Positions 18,645 through 28,126 are shown, numbered from the stretch's first letter. The stretch: DNA of 64,000 nucleotides from Spirochaetota bacterium (GCA_029552945.1 JAKPDD010000021.1:1-64000), one strand, 5' to 3'. The notes: generated from the sequence alone by a model not told the origin. Program-made: numbers and translations.

Positions 18645-19160
18645 ATGAATTTAAGATCATCAGCAGTATTAATACTTATAGATTCAAAAAACAGGATTAT
18701 ACTTACTAAAAGAACAAAAAATGTAAGAACACATAAAGGGCAGATATCATTCCCTGGTGGTAAATATGAGGATATTGATAGAGAACTAATAATCACAGCA
18801 ATAAGAGAAACAACTGAGGAAATAGGAGTAACACAAGATAAGATAACCGAGATTAAAAAACTAAATTACAGCTATATAAGCCCAAGGGGATTTATAATAT
18901 ATCCTTTTTATGCTAAACTAAAAAAAAACAGTTTCAAAAAAAATAGTGATGAAGTTGAAAAAATAATAAAAATTCCAGTTGCTTTTTTCAAAAAAGGCAT
19001 TTACAGTAAACACCTGTATAAAGTAAACAGAAAAAAAGTATTATTACCAGTATATATTTTTGGAAAAACAAGGATATGGGGAGCAACAGCAAATATAATA
19101 TATAACTTTATAAGAAAAAAATTAAACAGAAAGGAGTTTTATAACATCAATAATAGATAA
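18645..19160 (+). CDS. NUDIX hydrolase, CoA pyrophosphatase (NudL-like) type
   Basis: A 171-residue Nudix protein. The extended motif ILTKRTKNVRTHKGQISFPG followed by GKYEDIDRELIITAIRETTE and EIGV matches the CoA-pyrophosphatase subgroup (LLTxR..L..H.GQ..FPGG..D..D) rather than generic Nudix enzymes, so hydrolysis of CoA or acyl-CoA to phosphopantetheine and 3',5'-ADP is likely. It follows queG by 16 bases and closes the plus-strand operon. Its last 39 bases overlap the end of the convergent rhomboid gene. Confidence 0.85.
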   Translation: MNLRSSAVLILIDSKNRIILTKRTKNVRTHKGQISFPGGKYEDIDRELIITAIRETTEEIGVTQDKITEIKKLNYSYISPRGFIIYPFYAKLKKNSFKKNSDEVEKIIKIPVAFFKKGIYSKHLYKVNRKKVLLPVYIFGKTRIWGATANIIYNFIRKKLNRKEFYNINNR

Positions 19161-19889
19161 GACAAGTGATACAATTATTAGAATCAAAGAAATAAAATAT
19201 AAATAGAAAAGATTTCGTTTTATTCTAAATTTTACTATAAAAAGTCCTAACAATATACCTGAAATAAGACCACCTAAATGACCAACAAAGTCTATACTTG
19301 GCAAAATAAAAGAAAGAATTACATTTATGATAATCACACTTAATATCTGCTGCCTCATATAATTTTTAAATAAAGGTTCAACATCAGAGGAAAATGTGAA
19401 AAATGAAAATGCAGCTCCCATAAGTCCAAACACACCGCCTGAAGCCCCACCAGAATTACCCTTAAGAATATAGAAACTTGCAATATTTGATAAAATGCCG
19501 GATATGAAAAAAACAAGGAAAACTATCCTTTTATTCCATAATTTTTCAAGTAAAGACCCAAGTATATACACACCAACCATATTAAGAAACAAGTGTATTA
19601 AACCGAAATGTATAAACATTGCTGTTATCCATCTATAATAAGAATTAAGTGCAATTATAATTTTGTAATTATTTGAAGCCCATATTGATAAAAAATAATC
19701 AAAGTTAATTGATGCTACTAAAGACCCAATAATAGCAATAACATAAAAAATAACTGATAAACCTATGATTGTATATACACCGCCATATAAAGAGGACAAA
19801 GATTTTAAAATTGATAGAAATCTAGAAAAAAAACCCTCCTTTTCTGGAGGGATAAAATTATAATCACCAGGTTTAAGTTCTATATACAA
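19122..19889 (-). CDS. Rhomboid-family intramembrane serine protease
   Basis: A 255-residue protein with six or seven membrane helices. The catalytic Ser lies in GGASGGVFGLMGA and the catalytic His in FVGHLGGLISGILLG; the upstream WITAMFIHFGLIHLFLNM is the typical HxxxHxxxN-like region of rhomboids. An N-terminal cytoplasmic stretch of about 35 residues precedes the first helix. It starts one base after the inositol phosphate synthase stop, so it belongs to the hslV-hslU-synthase operon. Substrates are unknown. Confidence 0.95.
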   Translation of the reverse strand: MYIELKPGDYNFIPPEKEGFFSRFLSILKSLSSLYGGVYTIIGLSVIFYVIAIIGSLVASINFDYFLSIWASNNYKIIIALNSYYRWITAMFIHFGLIHLFLNMVGVYILGSLLEKLWNKRIVFLVFFISGILSNIASFYILKGNSGGASGGVFGLMGAAFSFFTFSSDVEPLFKNYMRQQILSVIIINVILSFILPSIDFVGHLGGLISGILLGLFIVKFRIKRNLFYLYFISLILIIVSLVLSIIDVIKLLSV

Positions 19890-19890
19890 A

Positions 19891-21096
19891 TTATGCCATC
19901 TCTTTTACTTTGTTCACAAGTATCTCATATTGCTGAAATATAGAGTGTATTGGCATCTCATCCTCTTTTGTTGTCTGAGGCGACTTGAAAAAGAATGAAA
20001 GCCATTTTTGAACACCTTTATATCCTTTTTGCTTTGCTCTTGCAAGTAATAAAGCAGTATCAAGCACTAACGGTGCAGCAAGTATGGAATCCCTACATAA
20101 AAAGTCTATTTTTATTTGCATAGGATAACCTAGAAATCCAGATATGTCTATATTATCCCATCCTTCTTTATTATCACCTCTTGGTGGATAATAATTTATT
20201 CTTACCTTATGAAATGGTTCATAACCTAAAATACTACCTAAAACTGAAAGCTTCGAAACCTCTTTCGTCTTAAAAGAACCAGGGTCATCAAGTACATATC
20301 CATCCCTGTTGCCAAGTATATTTGTTGAAAACCAACCATCAACTCTAAGGTTTCTTACCCTAAGTCCAGGTGCAACTATTGTTTTCATTAGAGTCTGACC
20401 AGTTTTCCAGTCTTTACCAATTATAGGAGTATTAGTCTCTTCAGAAAGTTGCACCATTGCAGGCATATCAACAGTAAGGTTTGGAGCACCATTCGCATAA
20501 GGTATTCCCATCTTTATTGCAGCATAAGCATATATCATAGAAGGAGAAATATCAGGTGAATTATTTTTCATTGCCTTTTCAAATGACTTTAAGTCTTTGT
20601 GATTGTCAGTAAGTTCCATATAAACTTCAGTTGATCCATTCCATATCATAACACACTCATCAATATTATTTTTTTTCTTAAAATCTTCAATATCTTTCAT
20701 AACCTGTTCAGCAAGTTCAAACTTGTTTTTACCTTTTTTCACAAAACTACCATCCAATTTTTTAACATACTCTTTGTCAAAAACAGCTGGCATTGTCCTT
20801 ACAGAAGAGGCCTCTTCTTTCACAGACTCAATAAGTTCTTTCTCCAGAACCTTAGCTTCTAATGCTCTTTCATACATTGAAATATCTTCTATATCCCATC
20901 CGCCAAATACAATATCATCAAGACTATGAAGTTTTGCAACATCTTTTACTAATTTTCTTTTGCCATCTATTTCTATAGTATCATGAGTAAAGCTACCTAT
21001 AGGTTCAGCTATTTTTTTTCTTATAGCATAGGTACCAACAACAACAGTTGAGGTTATTGCCCCCATTCCAGGAATTAATAAACCTAACTTTCCCAA
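19891..21096 (-). CDS. ino1: myo-Inositol-1-phosphate synthase
   Basis: Converts glucose 6-phosphate to 1L-myo-inositol 1-phosphate with NAD. The 401-residue protein has an N-terminal nucleotide-binding loop (GLLIPGMGAITSTVVVGTYA), FGGWDIEDISMYERA, WNGSTEVY, YANGAPNLTVDMPAM and the signature GKDWKTGQTLMKT (as GDDFKSGQT in other synthases), then FLCRDSILAAPLVLDTALLLARA near the end. The start is TTG 21096 with AAGGAG six bases upstream. It lies 64 bases after hslU and one base before the rhomboid gene. Inositol could feed phosphatidylinositol lipids or an inositol-phosphate solute; no downstream enzyme is visible here. Confidence 0.92.
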   Translation of the reverse strand: MGKLGLLIPGMGAITSTVVVGTYAIRKKIAEPIGSFTHDTIEIDGKRKLVKDVAKLHSLDDIVFGGWDIEDISMYERALEAKVLEKELIESVKEEASSVRTMPAVFDKEYVKKLDGSFVKKGKNKFELAEQVMKDIEDFKKKNNIDECVMIWNGSTEVYMELTDNHKDLKSFEKAMKNNSPDISPSMIYAYAAIKMGIPYANGAPNLTVDMPAMVQLSEETNTPIIGKDWKTGQTLMKTIVAPGLRVRNLRVDGWFSTNILGNRDGYVLDDPGSFKTKEVSKLSVLGSILGYEPFHKVRINYYPPRGDNKEGWDNIDISGFLGYPMQIKIDFLCRDSILAAPLVLDTALLLARAKQKGYKGVQKWLSFFFKSPQTTKEDEMPIHSIFQQYEILVNKVKEMA

Positions 21097-21160
21097 TTTA
21101 AACTCCTTATATTTTTTAAATTAATATATAAAATGCAAACCCTTTTCTAATAGCTTAAAA

Positions 21161-22519
21161 TCATAAAATATATCTTACTATTTCTGTATTTTCTATAGTT
21201 TCTTTAAGTTTTTTTATAACATATTCTTTATCAATCGTTATCTTTTCTCCGGCCATTTTTTCAGCTTCAAAAGATATATCTTCCATAAGCTTCTCCATTA
21301 TTGTATGCAATCTCCTTGCTCCAATATTCTCTGTTTTCTCATTTGCAATTGTTGCAAACTCCGCAATTTCATCAATAGCATCAGGCGTAAAATCAACCTC
21401 TACATTTTCAGTCTTTAAAAGTTCTTTATACTGCATAATTAAAGCATTCTTAGGTTCAACAAGTATTCTCTTAAGTTCATCTTTTTTAAGGTGTTCAAGT
21501 TCAATCCTTATAGGGAACCTACCCTGCAATTCAGGAATAAGATCAGATGGTTTTGATATATGGAAAGCACCAGCACCTATAAAAAGAATATGGTCTGTTT
21601 TTACTTGTCCATACCTGGTATTAACAATAGTACCTTCAACAATTGGTAATAAATCTCTTTGAACTCCTTCTCTTGAAACATCAGGTCCTGTTTTTGCCCC
21701 AACTGACGCTATTTTATCCATTTCATCAATAAAAATTATCCCAAGGTTCTCAGCTCTCTCTAATGCTTCCTCTTTAACTTTATCAAAGTCAATAAGTCTA
21801 TCTATCTCCTCTTCTCTTATTATCTTAAATGCCTGTTTTATTTTCATTTTTTTCTCTCTATTTCTTGGTGGCATAACCTGTTCCATTATAGATTGAAACT
21901 GCTGTTCGATTTCTTCCATCCCTATATTTGATAAAACACCAAATACAGGTCCTCCTATACCATCTTTTTTACTGAACTTTACAGTAATTTCCTTTTCATC
22001 AAGTTCACCTGCCAATAATTTTGCTTTCATCTTATTCCATGTATTTTTAGCAATCTCATCTTTGTCTATATTTGCTCTTGTACCTGGTAGTAAAATATCC
22101 AGGATTCTATTAATAGTGTTTTCTTCTGCTTGAGCCTCAACTGTTTTTTCCATCTCCTTCTTAACCATAGAAACACTATTTGAAACAAGGTCCCTGACCA
22201 TAGACTCAACATCACGCCCTACATACCCTACTTCAGTGTATTTTGTAGCTTCAACCTTAATAAAAGGTGCATTTACAAGTTTTGCAATCCTTCTTGCTAT
22301 CTCAGTCTTTCCAACACCAGTAGGGCCTATCATAAGAATATTTTTAGGTGCTATCTCCTCTTTTATTTCATCTTTTAACTTCATTCTTCTTAATCTATTT
22401 CTTAATGCTATTGCAACAGCTTTTTTTGCTCTATCTTGACCTATTATATACTTATTAAGTTCTTCTACTATTACAGAAGGAGTCAGTTTATTCAACTTTT
22501 GTAAAATTTCATCTCTCAT
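21161..22519 (-). CDS. hslU: HslU (ClpY), ATPase subunit of the HslUV protease
   Basis: AAA+ unfoldase that feeds substrates to HslV in the cytoplasm. The 452-residue length is typical. It shows LNKYIIGQDRAKKAVAIALR, Walker A GPTGVGKTEIARR, the pore-loop region VEATKYTEVGYVGRDVESMV, the helical I-domain (about 110-250), Walker B IIFIDEMDKIA, sensor and arginine regions ELQGRFPIRIEL and GARRLHTIMEKL, and the C-terminal IVRYIL that docks into HslV. The ATG at 22519 uses the GAGGAG inside the end of hslV, four bases upstream. Confidence 0.99.
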   Translation of the reverse strand: MRDEILQKLNKLTPSVIVEELNKYIIGQDRAKKAVAIALRNRLRRMKLKDEIKEEIAPKNILMIGPTGVGKTEIARRIAKLVNAPFIKVEATKYTEVGYVGRDVESMVRDLVSNSVSMVKKEMEKTVEAQAEENTINRILDILLPGTRANIDKDEIAKNTWNKMKAKLLAGELDEKEITVKFSKKDGIGGPVFGVLSNIGMEEIEQQFQSIMEQVMPPRNREKKMKIKQAFKIIREEEIDRLIDFDKVKEEALERAENLGIIFIDEMDKIASVGAKTGPDVSREGVQRDLLPIVEGTIVNTRYGQVKTDHILFIGAGAFHISKPSDLIPELQGRFPIRIELEHLKKDELKRILVEPKNALIMQYKELLKTENVEVDFTPDAIDEIAEFATIANEKTENIGARRLHTIMEKLMEDISFEAEKMAGEKITIDKEYVIKKLKETIENTEIVRYIL

Positions 22520-22523
22520 TTAA

Positions 22524-23054
22524 CTAAATCTCCTCAACACTTATATTAGTATTTGTATAAATACAAATCGAACCTGCTATTTCTAATGACTTTACTGCTA
22601 TATCTTTTGCTGAAAGGTCTGTATTTTTAATAAGTGCAATACCAGCTGCATAAGCATAAGGACCACCTGAACCTATTGCTGCAACTTCATCATCTGGTGC
22701 TATTATATCACCACTACCAGATAGTATTAATGTCCTATCCTTATCAGCAACTATTAACATAGCCTCAAGTCTTCTTAAAATCTTATCACTTCTCCAGTCT
22801 TTTGCAAGCTCAACTGAGGCTCTTAAAAGATCACCTTTATACTCCTTTAACTTAGATTCAAACTTATCAAGCAAAGAAAAAGCATCAGCTGCTGCACCTG
22901 CAAAACCAGCAATAACTTTATCATTATAAAGTTTTCTTACCTTTGTAGCCTTAGACTTTACAACTGTATTACCCAAAGTAACCTGTCCATCAGATGCCAT
23001 AGCAACATTATTCCCCTTTCTTACACATACAACAGTAGTATTTCTTATTTTCAT
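22524..23054 (-). CDS. hslV: HslV (ClpQ), peptidase subunit of the HslUV protease
   Basis: Proteasome-like N-terminal threonine peptidase that forms a double ring with HslU. The 176-residue precursor begins [14 protein letters not shown], so a five-residue propeptide (MKIRN) is probably removed to expose the catalytic Thr. Signatures are [47 protein letters not shown] and [15 protein letters not shown]. It ends with TAG. First gene of the operon hslV-hslU-ino1-rhomboid, with a 230-base upstream region that holds its promoter. Confidence 0.99.
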   Translation of the reverse strand: MKIRNTTVVCVRKGNNVAMASDGQVTLGNTVVKSKATKVRKLYNDKVIAGFAGAAADAFSLLDKFESKLKEYKGDLLRASVELAKDWRSDKILRRLEAMLIVADKDRTLILSGSGDIIAPDDEVAAIGSGGPYAYAAGIALIKNTDLSAKDIAVKSLEIAGSICIYTNTNISVEEI

Positions 23055-23252
23055 AATTACCTCTTAGGAATTACACTTCAAGATCACCTTTTAAACAATA
23101 TTAAAATTTAATTACAAACAATTATGTTTATGAAATAATTAGTTTAGATTTTAACATATAATTTCCAAAATTTCTAAATGAAATATATAATAATTTATAT
23201 TATCTTTACTATTTTTACATTAATTTTGTTATAAATCAGATAATAAGAAATA

Positions 23253-23272
23253 AGAGGGCTTTAAAGCCCCCT
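23253..23272 (-). terminator. Intrinsic terminator of the Ig-repeat esterase gene
   Basis: The palindrome GGGCTTTAAAGCCC at 23256-23269 with flanking A/G-C/T pairs lies just beyond the stop of the esterase gene and is followed on the minus strand by a T-rich TCTTATTTCTTATT. Confidence 0.8.
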
Positions 23273-23287
23273 TTATACTATCTTATT

Positions 23288-25903
23288 TTAATTGCTAGTG
23301 TAAGTTACATACAATTTAGCAGAAGTACCTTCTTTTATAAATATATAAGCAGTTGATGTTTGATTGTTGGCAAATCTTAATTTTAATTGAGTTTTACCAG
23401 TTTTATTTATTGCTGAAAGTCCACTGGTATTAAAGTCAGATGATTGCTTTGTGCCACTTGTAAACTTATCAATAGTTGCTATAACTGATGCTGTTGCTGC
23501 TGCTGCCCAATCATCAGTACCAATAGTAGAAGCTGAGCCAAAATATCCATTCTTTATATCAATAACAAGTGAATTACCATTAGCCCATGGATCACCTGAA
23601 TTTGATGAATATGTTACAACTATATATGCTCTTGTTATAACAGCATTGTCTGGTATGCTTGATGTATCAAAAGAGAGAATTGCTCTATTATATTTCCCAT
23701 CAGAACCCCTGCCTATAGCAAGTGTTGTATAAGTTCCAACAGCTGGTGATGATCCATCTGCATTAGCCTTTACATACCCATCATCAGTAGATATACTATT
23801 AAAACTTACAGTTGTTGAACTACCAGAATTACTTACTGTAACACTTGTATCATTATCGATAGCACTATTGCCAGCTGCATCATAAGCTACAGCTTTTAAA
23901 GAATATGTTCCATTAGAGTAACCGGTTGTATCCCAGTTGTATTCATAAGGTGATGTTGTATCTTCGCCAACTTTTGTATTGTTTATATAAAACTCAACCT
24001 TTGTTACACCAACATTATCACTTGCTGTTGCTGTTATTGTTACTGTACCACTTACTGTTGAACCATTTGTTGGTGATGTAATATTTACTGTTGGTGCTGT
24101 TGTGTCTGAACCACCACCTGAACCTGCTGAACAACCCATAGCTTCTAAATCTACCTGATCAACCCATGTTATTCCATTGCTTTGATATTGAGTTAAAAGG
24201 TGGTAAACTGTAAATGGGTTTATATAACCATATCTTGTTCCATAAGTAGTATATTGATTGCTTGTTATTCTGCCAGCAACATAATGATTAGTAGCTGTAT
24301 CACTTGCTGTCTCTGAGTGACATATAATAACATGAACAACATTTACACTTGTATCATTATCAACAGCAGTATTACCAGCCCCATCATAAGCTATTGCCTT
24401 CAGACTATAACTACCTTCAGAATAACTTGAAGTATCCCAGTTGTATTCATAAGGTGATGTTGTATCTTCTCCAACTTTTGTATTGTTTATATAAAACTCA
24501 ACCTTTGTTACACCAGTATAATTATCGCTTGCTGTTGCTGTTATTTTTACTGTACCATTTACTGTTGAACCATTTGTTGGTGATGTAATGTTTACTGTTG
24601 GTGCTGTTGTATCTGTTAAACCACCTGTTACAGTTACACTTATAGTAGCTTCAGCCAAATTATTTGATGTATCGTAAGCTTTTGCTGTAATATTATACTG
24701 ACCATTATATTCATTTGAAGTATTCCAGCTGTATTCATAAGGTGCTGTAGTATCTTCACCCAATTTTACACCATTTTTATAAAACTCAACTTTTGCAACA
24801 CCAACATTATCACTTGCTGTTGCTGTTATTTTTACCGTACCACTTACTGTTGAACCGTTTGTTGGTGATGTAATGTTTACTGTTGGTGCTGTTGTGTCTG
24901 AATTATCAAGACCCCAGAACTTTGCTGCATAGTATGAAGAATATATATCTTTATCTTCTGAGTAAGCCCCAGTTGTTCCACCTTGATCTGTATTTGAACC
25001 TGGGTCAACTGTTATTGCATGCCCCATCCCATTTATATAATATGTAACTACTACATCTTTACCTGCAGCATTTCTGTATATCTTTCTTGTTGCTGTTCTG
25101 AATGTTTCTGTTACTTCTGGAGTTTGGTCTGTGCTATGAACATTTGTCCATTGATCGACAAGTTCAGTCATATTTAAATCTTTTACTGTATAATCACTTG
25201 ATCCTTGAAATACCATCAATGTTGGGTATGGGCCACTATAACCACTGTAAGCTGATCTTACAAGATCACCCCATTGTTGTGGAGTCTTATCAACACCAGG
25301 GCTCATACATGAAAATGCATCAGTCATAGTCGTTGCACACTTGTAAGGAATACCTGCCATAACAGCACCACCTGCAAATACATCTGGATATGCTGCCATC
25401 ATAACTGCTGTCATAGCTCCACCTGCAGAAAGTCCTGTAACAAATATTTTAGAAGAATCAATATTAAACTTACTCTTCATATAATCAATCATCTGTTTAA
25501 TTGAAAGTGCTTCACCCTGTCCTCTTGCTATATCTCCTGGTTCAAACCAGTTAAAACACTTGTTTTGATTGTTAGAGCTCTGCTGTTCAGGAAATACTAC
25601 ATAAAAACCATATTTATTAGCAAGAACATGCCATTCTGTCCTATCTGCATACTCACTTGCTGATTGAGTACAACCATGTAACGCAACAACAAGTGCAGCT
25701 GGTGACTTTGGGTTTGAAGGTGCATAATAGTACATCTTTAAAGCACCAGGATTAGTACCAAAATTACTGACTGCTGTAAGAGATGCTCGAGTATCAGCAG
25801 ATATTACCCCAGAAGGTAAGTCCTGTTTTGAACATGAAGATAGAGTTATTACCATAAGAACTATAGAAAGGCCTATAATCCTTAAAAACTTTTGCAAATT
25901 CAT
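23288..25903 (-). CDS. Secreted lipoprotein esterase (PHB depolymerase/feruloyl esterase type) with three Ig-like repeats
   Basis: An 871-residue surface or exported lipoprotein. The signal ends in the lipobox LSSC at Cys24. The esterase domain (about 45-332) has HGCTQSASEY, the nucleophile Ser159 in TGLSAGGAM, Asp237 in QGSSDYTV and His295 in GMGHAI, as in extracellular PHB depolymerases and CE1 feruloyl esterases. Then come Ig-like repeats at about 336-428, 431-522 and 600-690, each opening DTTAPTVNITSPTNGSTV, a Cys-containing insert (about 527-591; VIICHSETASDTATNHYVAG) between repeats two and three, and a C-terminal beta-sandwich domain (about 697-871) resembling DNRLRE/CBM-like modules. 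AGGAGGC precedes ATG 25903. The gene is visibly richer in GC than its neighbours and may be acquired. It stands alone with its own terminator. The substrate could be polyester or esterified plant polysaccharide. Confidence 0.9.
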   Translation of the reverse strand: MNLQKFLRIIGLSIVLMVITLSSCSKQDLPSGVISADTRASLTAVSNFGTNPGALKMYYYAPSNPKSPAALVVALHGCTQSASEYADRTEWHVLANKYGFYVVFPEQQSSNNQNKCFNWFEPGDIARGQGEALSIKQMIDYMKSKFNIDSSKIFVTGLSAGGAMTAVMMAAYPDVFAGGAVMAGIPYKCATTMTDAFSCMSPGVDKTPQQWGDLVRSAYSGYSGPYPTLMVFQGSSDYTVKDLNMTELVDQWTNVHSTDQTPEVTETFRTATRKIYRNAAGKDVVVTYYINGMGHAITVDPGSNTDQGGTTGAYSEDKDIYSSYYAAKFWGLDNSDTTAPTVNITSPTNGSTVSGTVKITATASDNVGVAKVEFYKNGVKLGEDTTAPYEYSWNTSNEYNGQYNITAKAYDTSNNLAEATISVTVTGGLTDTTAPTVNITSPTNGSTVNGTVKITATASDNYTGVTKVEFYINNTKVGEDTTSPYEYNWDTSSYSEGSYSLKAIAYDGAGNTAVDNDTSVNVVHVIICHSETASDTATNHYVAGRITSNQYTTYGTRYGYINPFTVYHLLTQYQSNGITWVDQVDLEAMGCSAGSGGGSDTTAPTVNITSPTNGSTVSGTVTITATASDNVGVTKVEFYINNTKVGEDTTSPYEYNWDTTGYSNGTYSLKAVAYDAAGNSAIDNDTSVTVSNSGSSTTVSFNSISTDDGYVKANADGSSPAVGTYTTLAIGRGSDGKYNRAILSFDTSSIPDNAVITRAYIVVTYSSNSGDPWANGNSLVIDIKNGYFGSASTIGTDDWAAAATASVIATIDKFTSGTKQSSDFNTSGLSAINKTGKTQLKLRFANNQTSTAYIFIKEGTSAKLYVTYTSN
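23928..24011. repeat. 84-base direct repeat, copy 1 (Ig-like unit 3)
   Basis: This stretch, GTATCCCAG to TACACCA on the plus strand, matches 24432-24515 base for base except one position (G here, T there). It encodes the end of Ig-like repeat three. Near identity at DNA level points to recent duplication or gene conversion. Confidence 0.9.
24432..24515. repeat. 84-base direct repeat, copy 2 (Ig-like unit 2)
   Basis: Second copy of the 84-base repeat in the Ig-like region, one mismatch from 23928-24011. A further conserved block of about 60 bases (TTGAACCATTTGTTGGTGAT core) occurs before all three Ig units near 24056, 24562 and 24849. Confidence 0.9.
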
Positions 25904-26301
25904 AGTAGCCTCCTTTCATCTAAATTTTTTGTATTTTTTTTTATACATTATTTAATAATAACCCATATCAAGAATTTGTCAATTAAACTAAAGTTTAATT
26001 TTTATGAAAAATTATAATGTAGGAAAAATATTACATATAATATTGCTTTTTTAAAACTTTACGAAGTTAATTAGTATTTGGAAAAATTAATTTTGACTAA
26101 AATAAAATACTAGTTTATTACACAATTATAATGAGACAAAAGAAATAAAAGTTAGAAAATTTTAAAATTTTAAAATTTTTTCATTAATAAATTATAATTT
26201 ACAACTATAATTAAAACAATAAGAAACTTTATAACATTAAGTCCAGAAAAAAACAAATACATAAGAATAAAAAAAGTGAATAAAGCAATAACGAATTTAT
26301 T
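25904..26301. other. Gene-free AT-rich spacer
   Basis: About 400 bases between the stop of the second cyclase and the start of the esterase, both on the minus strand. It must carry the esterase promoter; the GGAGG site lies at its lower edge. Simple AAAATTTT-type runs occur near 26160-26180. No terminator hairpin, RNA or coding frame could be supported. Confidence 0.5.
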
Positions 26302-28005
26302 TTATTTTGTCTCCATTTTCCAGATACCATTCCAGTCAGAAGGCACATTCTGTTTTAAAAACTCTATTCTCTCTATAAATACATCTTTTATATCCAATGA
26401 CATATTTTTAAAATATTTAAGTGCTTTATCAAACTCACCGTTATAGTAATAATTAAGGCCATTATAGAGATTACTTATATCATCTGAAAATTTAAAAGCT
26501 TCCTCGCTTTTTAAAGGCCAGTATATTTTTTTACCAATAGTCTTACCTTTAACCTGGACAGTATCTATTTCAACAAATTTATAACCATGATTTTCAACAT
26601 TATTCTCAACATCACTTTTAATATATTCTGAACAAATAATAGGTATTTTATAAATCCTTGTAAGACCTTCAAGTCTTGAGGCTGAATTAACATTATCGCC
26701 TATAACAGTATTTGTCATCCTTTCTGTAGAGCCAATATTGCCATAAAAGACTATCCCACCATCTATACCAACCCCCACCTCTATTGCAACAGCTTTAAAT
26801 ATTTTTTCCTCCTCCTCTGTAATATACCCTCTTTCTTTTAATATAGAATCTCTTTTTTCAGACATCTTTACTCTTAATAGTCTTGCAACTTCCTGTATTT
26901 TATATCCAGATTCAATAGCAAGATAAGACTTATTACCACTTGACTCCAAAACTCCAAAAACAGCAAGTAGTGCATCTCCTATTATAGAACCTATTACTCC
27001 ATCTCTTTTTATTATCTCTTTTATAGCCCTATCGTAGTGTATGTTAAGAAGATTTATTATATCACTTCCCAGAGTTTCTGTCATATAAGTAAAACCTTTT
27101 ATATCTGAAAAAAGGCAGGTAAGCTCTTTCTGAGAACCCTCAAGTCTAACCCTCTTCTCTTTATAAGCCTTAATAACAATATCCCTATTGGTAAACTTTT
27201 TAAATATATTAATCAAGTTGTTTATAGTTGAAGCAAGAGAATTAAAAGATATACCTAAAAAAGAGATATCATCTAAAGGAGCCTTCTTAAGGTCAATTAT
27301 TTTAAGTTCCTGTGTCTTATTCATTTCAATAATCTCTTTTGTTATTATACCAAGATATCTTAGTATCTTTCTTAAAATCATTATTCCAACAATAGCTGTA
27401 ATTATTGTAATTATAAATATTATCATAGATATAGTCTTAAAAATATCCTCTGTTTCTTTATAAAACTCTGCTGCCTCTTCACCTTTTACTATAAAAATAT
27501 CCCATTTAGGATTATATTTATATATTGTAAGATATTCTCTACCAGCAAAACTTATATTTATAAAACCTTCTGTAATATTTTTACTAAGCCCATCTAACAT
27601 TATTTTAAGACTTTTTTTATCTGAAAAAACATTTTCTCTATAATTGTTAGAAGCAAGAAAAAAGAAACTTGCGTCTTTATTAACACCAAAAGCAATAGAA
27701 TTATTATACCTAAACTCTTTTTTCGACTTTTCTTCTATATTCTTTTTTACTTCTTCAATATCTTTTTTATACTCATAAATTTGGTATTGATCATTACAGA
27801 AATTATAAATCTCTTTTAGTTCTTTTATCATAAACTTTCTCTCTTTTTTTAAAAGAATACTTCTATTAAAAAAGAGGTTAATATAGTTTGATGAAAGATT
27901 TGAGACAAGTGTAAATAAAGCAAAAACTATTATTATTTTTGTTGAAACAGGAAATATTCTTTTTCCTTCAAACTTCTCACCTATTATATTCTTTAATATA
28001 TTCAT
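26302..28005 (-). CDS. Membrane class III adenylate/guanylate cyclase with extracytoplasmic sensor
   Basis: A 567-residue cyclase. A membrane helix at about 25-45 and a second at about 190-215 enclose a periplasmic sensor of about 140 residues (NNSIAFGVNKDASFFFLASN, FINISFAGREYLTIYKYNP), Cache-like in pattern. A HAMP-like linker follows, then the catalytic domain (about 285-490) with both metal aspartates in LFSDIKGF (about 296) and IGDALLAVFG (about 342), and NTVIGDNVNSASRLEG. The C-terminal tail includes a short TPR-like piece (GLNYYYNGEFDKALKYFKN) and ends with the NGIWKMETK pattern common in spirochaete-type cyclases. Upstream ribosome site is weak. Transcribed alone. With the CHASE2 enzyme it gives two independent extracellular inputs to cyclic nucleotide signalling. 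Confidence 0.92.
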   Translation of the reverse strand: MNILKNIIGEKFEGKRIFPVSTKIIIVFALFTLVSNLSSNYINLFFNRSILLKKERKFMIKELKEIYNFCNDQYQIYEYKKDIEEVKKNIEEKSKKEFRYNNSIAFGVNKDASFFFLASNNYRENVFSDKKSLKIMLDGLSKNITEGFINISFAGREYLTIYKYNPKWDIFIVKGEEAAEFYKETEDIFKTISMIIFIITIITAIVGIMILRKILRYLGIITKEIIEMNKTQELKIIDLKKAPLDDISFLGISFNSLASTINNLINIFKKFTNRDIVIKAYKEKRVRLEGSQKELTCLFSDIKGFTYMTETLGSDIINLLNIHYDRAIKEIIKRDGVIGSIIGDALLAVFGVLESSGNKSYLAIESGYKIQEVARLLRVKMSEKRDSILKERGYITEEEEKIFKAVAIEVGVGIDGGIVFYGNIGSTERMTNTVIGDNVNSASRLEGLTRIYKIPIICSEYIKSDVENNVENHGYKFVEIDTVQVKGKTIGKKIYWPLKSEEAFKFSDDISNLYNGLNYYYNGEFDKALKYFKNMSLDIKDVFIERIEFLKQNVPSDWNGIWKMETK

Positions 28006-28095
28006 ATATCATACCTGAATTCTTTAATATAATTAATAGCAGGATAAAATTATTTAATAAAGTATCGTTATTTAAAAGATAATAATTTAAAAAAT

Positions 28096-28126
28096 TAAAA
28101 AAGAGGGGCGTACGAAAAGCCCCCTT
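28096..28126 (-). terminator. Intrinsic terminator of the ADH-synthase/DHQ-synthase II operon
   Basis: On the minus strand GGGGGC-TTTTCGTAC-GCCCC is followed by TCTTTTTT. The stem abuts the stop codon of the dehydroquinate synthase II gene. Confidence 0.9.

Noticed and set aside
24349-24588. Plus-strand open frames inside the esterase gene
   Set aside because: They are low-complexity frames opposite the repeated Ig region, rich in Tyr, Leu and Gln, with no ribosome site.
26155-26185. Tandem AAAATTTT runs as a regulatory repeat
   Set aside because: Such runs are expected by chance in spacers of this composition and have no consistent unit or spacing.
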